Shown in pieces: positions 1 to 4,877 of a stretch of DNA of 6,041 bases. This DNA comes from Candidatus Cloacimonadota bacterium (GTDB lineage: Bacteria; Cloacimonadota; Cloacimonadia; Cloacimonadales; Cloacimonadaceae). The notes under the pieces are model-generated. The model searched no databases and was not told the DNA's origin. It saw only the letters and a program-made list of their open reading frames with translations. The stretch covers positions 1-6,041 of the forward strand of contig JAQVMI010000122.1 in NCBI GenBank assembly GCA_028703735.1, read 5' to 3'. The number at the start of each line of letters is the position of its first letter. The stretch's first letter is position 1. The position numbers were made by a program, and so were the translations under genes.

Positions 1-1
1 G

Positions 2-385
2 GTATTCTGGCTGGTTACAAGCCTCCTTGTAATCATTGTGCTGTATGTAGTTGTGCCACCACTTCTGGCGAAACCCGAACCACTGATAGAAAACGAAAAA
101 GTGAATGCGGCAATTTTGCTATATGCCCAAACGCAATTACCTGTTTCCACTTTCGAATTACCCGAAGATGCCACAAAATGGAAGGTGCAAAGTGTGAAGA
201 TTCATAAACTGGATACTTTGCCGGGAGTTCAAGGCAACCAAAAAGCCGCGGCAAGCATTATCGGAAGCTACTACCCCGCAGATCAACAGGATTTGGAGGA
301 ACCCCTCACCCACGAAATAAAGCTGAATTTCACTATCGGGAAGAAATATCCAGAAGGAATCTCGGTGCAATTGGCTAAGTTTTAA
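2..385 (+). CDS. C-terminal part of a membrane-anchored protein of unknown function (5' end outside window)
   Basis: The reading frame is open to the left edge, so this is the 3' end of a gene; 127 residues are visible before the TAA stop. The first ~23 visible residues (VFWLVTSLLVIIVLYVVVPP and following) form one strong transmembrane helix. A GTG at 38 could serve as a start, but it lies inside that helix and has no Shine-Dalgarno sequence, so the true start is upstream of the window. After the helix comes a ~100-residue mixed alpha/beta soluble tail (KPEPLIENEK onward) with no cysteine and no motif I recognise. The layout suits a bitopic inner-membrane protein whose C-terminal domain faces the periplasm, or the last helix of a larger membrane protein. 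It converges on the minus-strand beta-propeller gene, with 70 bp between the stops. I assign no function. That it is coding is fairly sure, from the continuous frame and the helix followed by a soluble domain. Confidence 0.75.
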   Translation, partial: VFWLVTSLLVIIVLYVVVPPLLAKPEPLIENEKVNAAILLYAQTQLPVSTFELPEDATKWKVQSVKIHKLDTLPGVQGNQKAAASIIGSYYPADQQDLEEPLTHEIKLNFTIGKKYPEGISVQLAKF

Positions 386-424
386 ATATTTCAGCCATCT
401 AAATAAACGAGCTTTACACGCAGT

Positions 425-442
425 GGCAAATCGGAGTTTGCC
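425..442. terminator. Small hairpin in the convergent gap, possible weak bidirectional terminator
   Basis: GGCAAA (425-430) and TTTGCC (437-442) form a perfect 6-bp stem with a 6-nt loop. It is the only clear hairpin in the 70-bp gap between the two converging stop codons. Neither strand shows a T-run after the stem, so it is not a canonical intrinsic terminator; the placement is the main argument. Confidence 0.25.
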
Positions 443-455
443 TTGTAGGTGAGCC

Positions 456-2117
456 TTACCTTACATAAATCATCTTTTTCACTTGGGAGGCTGTGCCACT
501 TGTTACGCGGTAAAAGTACACTCCGCTGGCAAGCTGATTTTCTGCTGCATCCTTTCCATTCCAGGTAAAGATGCGCTCCCCTTTTGGCAACACCCCTTGG
601 TGCAAGGTGCATATGTGCCTTCCCCGCAGATCATATATGGCTACCTCATAAACTGATTTGGCATCACTAACCTCAAGAGAAAAGCTGGTGGATGCAGTGA
701 ATGGATTGGGGTGATTCTGCCCCAACGAAAAGTTTGCTTGGGGTACACCGTATTCATCTGATACATCGGTTGTACTGCTTAGTTTGGCGATAAAGATGTC
801 AGTTTCATAATCACTAAAGCTGGTAATTAAGGTTTTGCCAAAGGTGGCGAAGCCATAGAACATCCCCGTCACATAAATGTTTCCACTGCTGTCAAAAGCT
901 ATCCCATAACCATAATCTTCGCCTGTTCCCTCTGCTGGGGTTGTCCACAGCCAGTTTCCTTTGGCATCCAGCTTGGCGATAAACACGTCAATACCTCCAC
1001 TACTGGCAAGTGTGGTGTTTCCAAAACTGGCGGTACCTTCAAAAATCCCAGTCAAATAACTGTTTCCGCTACTGTCTGTGGCAATGTCATAGCCATAGTC
1101 ACCGCTTGTTCCGCCAGCTTTACTGACCCACAACCAGTTTCCTTGTATATCCAGTTTTGCTATAAATATGTCAATTCCTCCGCTGCTGGTTAAAGTGTTG
1201 TTACCAAAAGGGGCAACACCTGCGAAACCTCCAATCACATAGATATTCCCGCTGCTGTCTGTGGTTATGCTATAGGCATAATCACCTTCTGATCCGCCTG
1301 CTTGCTTTACCCACAGCCAGTTCCCATTGGTATCCAGTTTAGCGATAAATATACCCCCTTCGCTGTTGGAAAGGGTGGTGCTACCAAATGAGGCTGTTCC
1401 ATGGCACCATCCAGTCACATAGCCGTTTCCGTTGCAGTCAGTAGCTATCCCATGTCCATAATCGGATTCTTCACTACCCGCTTGCTTCACCCAGAGCCAG
1501 CTCCCATTTGTATCCAGCTTGGCGACAAAGACATCTTTCCATCCACTGCTGATGAGGGTGGTGCTGCCAAAGGTGGCTGTTCCAGAAAAAACTCCAGTCA
1601 CATAGCAATTTTCATTACTGTCGGTGGTTATGTTGTAGCCCTCATCGCCGTTTGTTTCATCCGCTTGCTTTGCCCACAGCCAGTTGCCATAGGTATCCAG
1701 CTTGGCTATAAACATAGCAGTATAACCGTTGCTGGTAAGGGTGATGCCACCAAAAGTGGCGGGACCACGAAAACTGCCAGTCACATAGCAATTCCCGCAG
1801 CTGTCTATTGCGATGGAAGCACCTTTCTCTCTGTCTACTCCCCCGGCTTGCTTTACCCACAAATAGTTGCCACTATTATCCAGCTTTGTAATAAAGATAT
1901 CACTATCACCATTGCTGGTGAGGGTTGTGCTGCCAAAGGTGGCGGTACCCGAAAATAATCCCGTCACATAGCTGTTTCCATTGCTGTCGGTGGCGATATC
2001 CCTGCCTTCGTCCCAGCCTGTTCCGCCAGCTTGCTTAGCCCACAGCCATTCGGGGCTTTGTGCTGCCAACCACAAAGCTGCAAGACAGAACACAAATAGA
2101 AACATTGCCTTTTTCAT
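456..2117 (-). CDS. Secreted seven-bladed beta-propeller (SBBP repeat) protein with C-terminal sorting/FlgD-like domain
   Basis: The product has 553 residues. Residues 1-20 are a signal peptide (MKKAMFLFVFCLAALWLAAQ). Residues 25-446 are seven tandem repeats of 60-61 residues (the last ~57) with the pattern LWxKQAGG...D-x-x-G-N-x-Y-V-T-G...G-T-A-T/S-F-G...DxFIAKLDxxGNW, which I recognise as SBBP beta-propeller repeats. Seven copies fit one closed propeller. A linker leads to a C-terminal domain: NHPNPF (468-473), IYDLRGR (494-500), WNGKD (519-523), ASGVYFYR (530-537) and a basic KKMIYVR end. In the FCB group this type of domain directs export by the type IX system, or resembles the FlgD Ig-like fold. 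The protein is therefore probably exported to the surface or released; its ligand is unknown, and the propeller is more likely a binding or adhesion scaffold than an enzyme. The ATG at 2117 is supported by AAGGAG six bases upstream and by the signal peptide. The gene stands alone, divergent from its upstream neighbour and convergent with its downstream one. Confidence 0.93.
   Translation of the reverse strand: MKKAMFLFVFCLAALWLAAQSPEWLWAKQAGGTGWDEGRDIATDSNGNSYVTGLFSGTATFGSTTLTSNGDSDIFITKLDNSGNYLWVKQAGGVDREKGASIAIDSCGNCYVTGSFRGPATFGGITLTSNGYTAMFIAKLDTYGNWLWAKQADETNGDEGYNITTDSNENCYVTGVFSGTATFGSTTLISSGWKDVFVAKLDTNGSWLWVKQAGSEESDYGHGIATDCNGNGYVTGWCHGTASFGSTTLSNSEGGIFIAKLDTNGNWLWVKQAGGSEGDYAYSITTDSSGNIYVIGGFAGVAPFGNNTLTSSGGIDIFIAKLDIQGNWLWVSKAGGTSGDYGYDIATDSSGNSYLTGIFEGTASFGNTTLASSGGIDVFIAKLDAKGNWLWTTPAEGTGEDYGYGIAFDSSGNIYVTGMFYGFATFGKTLITSFSDYETDIFIAKLSSTTDVSDEYGVPQANFSLGQNHPNPFTASTSFSLEVSDAKSVYEVAIYDLRGRHICTLHQGVLPKGERIFTWNGKDAAENQLASGVYFYRVTSGTASQVKKMIYVR
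780..2045 (-). repeat. Seven tandem ~183-bp coding repeats (propeller blades)
   Basis: Approximate unit limits, in translation order: 2045-1863, 1862-1680, 1679-1497, 1496-1317, 1316-1134, 1133-951 and 950-780. Units 1-3, 5 and 6 are 61 codons, unit 4 is 60, and unit 7 is shorter and the most divergent (LWTTPAEG replaces LWVKQAGG). Identity between units is clear in protein but only patchy in DNA, so the duplications look old rather than recently expanded. Cysteines occur only in units 2-4. Confidence 0.9.
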
Positions 2118-2123
2118 GGTGTA

Positions 2124-2130
2124 CTCCTTG
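2124..2130 (-). promoter_or_regulatory. Ribosome binding site of the beta-propeller gene
   Basis: On the minus strand CAAGGAG lies six bases before the ATG at 2117-2115. It is a strong Shine-Dalgarno match and fixes this start, which also gives the protein an intact signal peptide. Confidence 0.8.
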
Positions 2131-2203
2131 GATGTCTAAACATTGGTGTTTTGTTATTTATGCACGGCTTCACTATATGGAAGAAGGTTTGCAGGTGACA
2201 TCG

Positions 2204-2232
2204 TTTTAGGTTTGCCTGTATGATTCTATAAT
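2204..2232 (+). promoter_or_regulatory. Candidate promoter for the 2333-3178 gene
   Basis: A perfect TATAAT (2227-2232) sits 17 bases after TTTTAG (2204-2209), a poor -35 (three of six). The start would be near 2239, about 95 nt before the ATG at 2333. Its -10 overlaps the -10 of the minus-strand candidate, so the two divergent promoters would compete. A rival is TTGACA at 2297-2302 with CATAGT at 2318-2323 (15-bp spacer), which would leave almost no leader. Confidence 0.28.
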
Positions 2233-2256
2233 TATTGATTGGCAAAATTCTGTCAA
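2228..2256 (-). promoter_or_regulatory. Candidate sigma70-type promoter for the beta-propeller gene
   Basis: Reading the minus strand, a perfect TTGACA (2256-2251) is followed after 17 bases by AATTAT (2233-2228), four of six matches to TATAAT. Transcription would start near 2221, giving a leader of about 100 nt before the ATG at 2117. An imperfect inverted repeat (AATTATTGA 2230-2238 / TCAATGATT 2253-2261) overlaps both hexamers and could be an operator. Sigma-factor preferences in this presumed phylum are uncertain, so this is a consensus match only. Confidence 0.4.
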
Positions 2257-2332
2257 TGATTATTTCGGGCACGCATTTAGAGCCCCACTTTTTCGCTTGA
2301 CATCCACATGCCTGTTTCATAGTTAGGTTATT

Positions 2333-3178
2333 ATGGAAAAGAGTATCTTAGTTTTCGCATTAGTATTGTTTGGAAGCTGTTTGCTGCTGGCAAAGAGCAA
2401 GATTGATCCAATTGATTTCTGGCAGGGGGATTATTGTATTCAATCCACTGTTCAGCCCCCCGCACCTAATGCCACCTCCATCAAAGCCAAGGTGGATGGT
2501 AAATGGCAAAGCTATCAATTGACGAACTTCCCCAATTCATTTTGGGATTGGAACAGAGATCGGCGTTTAGAGTATCTGGAAATCTTTAGAGAAATGTTAG
2601 AAAAAGGTGCCGAAGCTACCCGCCAACCTCAGCTTTCAGGGCCTCATAACGGAATGGTTGCCACCTATGGTGCTGCAAGAAACGATAGCAACTTCAAGCT
2701 AAATAATGCTGTTAAAGGCATGGGGTTTTTGCCCCGAGCAGATAAAATGGCAGAAATTACTACGCTATTGGAATCCACTCTGGAAGCTCCCTTGGGTGAT
2801 AAGCTTGCGATTTTGGATAGCTTGTATCATAATGCAGAGGAAGTTTTTGCCGCAGACAGGCTTGTTTCTTTGGAGCTGTATTCTGCCCCGGATTACACCA
2901 CGCAGACCTTTCTAAATCAGATGGTAAATCCTGCCTGTGTAACGGTCTTTCTGGATATCCCTACTTACAAAATTAAACAGATAGCCCGGCTGATTCATCC
3001 CAAAGATCCAAAGCTATCGGATTACGAGAAACAGGCTTGCCACTATGTAAACCTGATTCATAGCTACTTCCACGGGAAATTCCCTAAAGAGTATATCGCA
3101 GTGATCTACTATAACACCGAAATTTACGATAGCTCACCCGGGAAAAAAGAGGCAAGGGGAACCAAGATAAGTCCCTGA
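2333..3178 (+). CDS. Exported protein of unknown function, 281 residues
   Basis: Residues 1-20 (MEKSILVFALVLFGSCLLLA) are a short charged N-terminus and a hydrophobic core typical of a signal peptide, so the product should leave the cytoplasm. The mature part opens with an aromatic region (FWQGDYC, then W58 and FWDWNRDRR around 70-78). A long probably helical stretch follows (about 77-92 and 137-175), then a hydrophobic segment (about 200-220), and an end rich in His and Tyr (ACHYVNLIHSYFHGKF ... VIYYNTEIYDSSPGKK). Mature cysteines are C35, C202 and C236. I recognise no family or catalytic motif and assign no function. Spacing before the ATG shows only a weak AGG (2325-2327), so the start rests mainly on the signal peptide. 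The gene is divergent from the propeller gene and 158 bp upstream of hflX on the same strand; co-transcription is possible but not indicated. The gene is likely real: a long frame with a sensible protein composition. Confidence 0.82.
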   Translation: MEKSILVFALVLFGSCLLLAKSKIDPIDFWQGDYCIQSTVQPPAPNATSIKAKVDGKWQSYQLTNFPNSFWDWNRDRRLEYLEIFREMLEKGAEATRQPQLSGPHNGMVATYGAARNDSNFKLNNAVKGMGFLPRADKMAEITTLLESTLEAPLGDKLAILDSLYHNAEEVFAADRLVSLELYSAPDYTTQTFLNQMVNPACVTVFLDIPTYKIKQIARLIHPKDPKLSDYEKQACHYVNLIHSYFHGKFPKEYIAVIYYNTEIYDSSPGKKEARGTKISP

Positions 3179-3206
3179 CTTCAGTTATGATGATAGTGGT
3201 ATGCTA

Positions 3207-3250
3207 TTAAACAAAGAGAAATGTTTGGAGTTCATTTAAACACAGAGAAA
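3207..3250 (+). repeat. Imperfect 15-bp direct repeat
   Basis: TTAAACAAAGAGAAA (3207-3221) and TTAAACACAGAGAAA (3236-3250) match at 14 of 15 positions, 29 bases apart. The intervening bases include TTGGAGTTCA (3225-3234), identical to the outer arm of the two large hairpins at 4677-4854. The role is unknown; it may be a remnant of a dispersed intergenic repeat. Confidence 0.5.
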
Positions 3251-3261
3251 AAGGTACATAG

Positions 3262-3281
3262 CGGAGGATTCCGATCCTCCG
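3262..3281. repeat. Perfect 8-bp hairpin upstream of hflX
   Basis: CGGAGGAT (3262-3269) and ATCCTCCG (3274-3281) form a GC-rich 8-bp stem with a TCCG tetraloop. The next bases on the plus strand are GAAAATAAGA, not a T-run, so it is not a typical intrinsic terminator for the preceding gene; a Rho-dependent or processing role, or a REP-like repeat, is possible. It lies 55 nt before the hflX ATG and could be in its leader. Confidence 0.6.
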
Positions 3282-3324
3282 AAAATAAGAGATAACACTT
3301 AGGTGAGTCTTTCATGTACAAGCA

Positions 3325-3331
3325 GAGGGAG
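3325..3331 (+). promoter_or_regulatory. Ribosome binding site of hflX
   Basis: The purine-rich GAGGGAG is five bases before the ATG at 3337 and supports this start, which includes the acidic N-terminal extension of HflX. Confidence 0.6.
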
Positions 3332-3336
3332 AATAT

Positions 3337-4662
3337 ATGAGTTACGACGAATTTGATGAATTAGACGAGCTGGAATTAGAACCAGAAACCTGGACAGAGC
3401 TGGAAAAGGTGGAGAAAACTGCTTTTCTGGCTGCCTTGGTGCGCCAGGGAGAAACTGAAGCAGAAACCAACGCTACTTTAAGCGAACTGCAACGTTTGGC
3501 AGATACAGCCGGAATTGAAGTTTTGGGCAGCTATACGCAAAAAAGGAATCAGCCGGAACGTAGCACCTTTTTTGGCAAGGGATTCTTAAACGATATCAGC
3601 CAGAAAATGCTGCAAGCTCAGGCAGAGCTACTTATTGTGAATGAAGAGCTTAGCCCTGTTCAAGGCAGAAATATAGAACGGGATTTCTCTATAACAGTGA
3701 TAGACCGCACCGAGGTTATTTTAAGCATTTTCCACGATCATGCCCAAACCAAAGAGGCAAAGCTACAAGTGCGGCTGGCAGAATTGGAATATCAGCTACC
3801 CCGTTTAAAGAGATTGTGGGGTCACTTCGATAAAGAACGTGGCAGTGCCCGCAGTGCAGGTGGCAGTGCTTCACGCGGAATGGGTGAGAAACAAATAGAG
3901 ATAGATAAACGCCTTATACGCAATAATATCGGCAAAATCAACAAGGCAATTCACCGAATCACGCACCAAAAGGAAACACAGCGTAAACAAAGAGAAAAAA
4001 CCCGTAAAATCTGCCTGGTTGGCTACACCAATGCGGGTAAATCCACTCTCTTCAATCGGCTTACCAATGCCGGTGTATTGGTGGAAGATCGTTTGTTTGC
4101 CACCTTGGATTCCACCTCGCGTCAGCTAAAACTTGCCACAGGAAACCCTGTGGTGATCTCGGATACGGTAGGGTTCATCTCGAACTTGCCGCATCACCTT
4201 GTAGCCTCGTTCAAAGCTACACTGATGGAGGTTCAGGATGCTGATCTGCTGCTGCATATTGTGGATGTTTCCGATGAACGCTTTGCTTACTACATAGATG
4301 AAGTAAATTCTGTGCTTACGCAGATTGAGGCAGCCGGAATCAAACAGATTGTGGTATTTAACAAAATTGATGCTTTGGATGATAAATATCTAAGCCTTTT
4401 GGTGAGGCGTTTCCCGGAAGGGGCATTTATCTCGGCTTCGGAAAACCGCAATATCGATACTCTGATTGCCAAAGTGGAAGCACGCATATTTGCCACTCAA
4501 GCTATAAAAATTCGCCTTCCCTACGATAAATCTGCCCTTGTTTCCCGCCTGCATGGCATAGCTGTTATTATCAGCGAGGACTATCAGGAAGAGGGAATTT
4601 ACATGGAAATTGAGCTACCCAGCAGTGATCTGTATCTGGTTCAAGAGTACATTAAAAAGTAA
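3337..4662 (+). CDS. hflX: HflX, ribosome-associated/ribosome-splitting GTPase
   Basis: The product has 441 residues, close to the usual HflX length (E. coli about 426). Order: acidic tail (1-26, 12 Asp/Glu); N-terminal HflX domain with GKGF (80-83), NEELSPVQGRNIE (102-114) and DRTEVILSIF (123-132); a coiled-coil linker (about 140-165 and 185-222) around GGSASRGMGEKQIEIDKR (175-192); then the G domain with G1 GYTNAGKST (229-237), G2 LFATLD (253-258), G3 DTVGF (276-280), G4 NKID (342-345) and G5 SAS (366-368); and a C-terminal domain from about 390 (RLPYDKSALVSRLHG). HflX is known to bind the 50S subunit, hydrolyse GTP and split stalled 70S ribosomes under stress. All nucleotide-binding residues are present, so it should be active in the cytoplasm. 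The linker motif differs from the common RGPGETQLExDRR form (Met for Pro, Lys for Thr). No hfq or hflKC neighbour is visible, unlike in enterobacteria. The ATG follows GAGGGAG by five bases. Confidence 0.97.
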   Translation: MSYDEFDELDELELEPETWTELEKVEKTAFLAALVRQGETEAETNATLSELQRLADTAGIEVLGSYTQKRNQPERSTFFGKGFLNDISQKMLQAQAELLIVNEELSPVQGRNIERDFSITVIDRTEVILSIFHDHAQTKEAKLQVRLAELEYQLPRLKRLWGHFDKERGSARSAGGSASRGMGEKQIEIDKRLIRNNIGKINKAIHRITHQKETQRKQREKTRKICLVGYTNAGKSTLFNRLTNAGVLVEDRLFATLDSTSRQLKLATGNPVVISDTVGFISNLPHHLVASFKATLMEVQDADLLLHIVDVSDERFAYYIDEVNSVLTQIEAAGIKQIVVFNKIDALDDKYLSLLVRRFPEGAFISASENRNIDTLIAKVEARIFATQAIKIRLPYDKSALVSRLHGIAVIISEDYQEEGIYMEIELPSSDLYLVQEYIKK

Positions 4663-4676
4663 ATTCAATTAGTGCA

Positions 4677-4746
4677 GTTGGAGTTCAAATGGCTTATCCC
4701 AATTTGTTATGTAGCAGTCAGGTTCAAGAGCCATTTGGACTTCAAC
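4677..4746 (+). repeat. Large hairpin element, copy 1 (plus orientation, downstream of hflX)
   Basis: GTTGGAGTTCAAATGGCT (4677-4694) pairs with AGCCATTTGGACTTCAAC (4729-4746): 18 consecutive pairs if read as RNA from the plus strand, two of them G.U wobbles, enclosing a 34-nt loop. A further TGCA/TGCA pairing is possible beyond a 3-nt bulge. It begins 15 bases after the hflX stop. No T-run follows, so it is not a standard intrinsic terminator. It belongs to the same family as the inverted copy at 4787-4854. Confidence 0.75.
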
Positions 4747-4786
4747 AGGTGCAGCCTGCAAACAGTAATGTTTCTGCCCTCATCTC

Positions 4787-4854
4787 TTGAAGTCCGAAGT
4801 GCCTGTATAGTATTGTGTAAGCTATGATTCTGGGGTCGGCACTTTGAACTCCAA
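4787..4854 (-). repeat. Large hairpin element, copy 2 (minus orientation)
   Basis: Arms TTGAAGTCCGAAGTGCC (4787-4803) and GGCACTTTGAACTCCAA (4838-4854) surround a 34-nt loop. Read as RNA from the minus strand the stem has 17 positions with two U.G wobbles and one mismatch; read from the plus strand it has two mismatches and one wobble, so the minus reading folds better. In that reading it lies just after the stop of the minus-strand surface-protein gene, mirroring copy 1 after hflX. On the plus strand the right arm is followed after three bases by TTTTTT (4858-4863), so it might also stop hflX transcripts. Confidence 0.75.
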
Positions 4855-4877
4855 AGCTTTTTTGGGGTAAAAGTAGC

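Noticed and set aside
38..385. GTG at 38 as start of a 115-residue protein
   Set aside because: The frame is open to the window edge, the codon lies inside a transmembrane helix and there is no ribosome binding site.
1401..1958. 185-codon plus-strand open frame
   Set aside because: It is antisense to the propeller repeats and its own repetitive protein simply mirrors them; a long antisense frame is expected in such a repeat gene.
780..2045. Regular 183-bp spacing as a CRISPR-like or satellite array
   Set aside because: The repeats are in frame in one open reading frame, conserved as protein rather than DNA, and match SBBP blades.
2185..2215. Direct repeat AGGTTTGC at 2185-2192 and 2208-2215
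   Set aside because: Eight bases is too short to be meaningful without other support.
2114..2320. 68-residue minus-strand open frame overlapping the propeller start by 4 bases (ATGA)
   Set aside because: It would cover the candidate promoters and the ribosome binding site, has no Shine-Dalgarno sequence of its own and a protein composition without recognisable features; most likely a chance frame.
2333..2392. Lipoprotein signal (LFGSC) in the unknown exported protein
   Set aside because: Phe at -3 is unusual and the cysteine is followed by LLLA, still inside the hydrophobic core, so ordinary signal peptidase cleavage is more likely.
4638..4730. GGTTCAAGAG occurs at the hflX 3' end (4638-4647) and in hairpin copy 1 (4721-4730), each preceded by AGCAGT
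   Set aside because: Repeated ten-mers are expected by chance in a window of this size and the spacing differs; not enough to claim that the hairpin arose from hflX.
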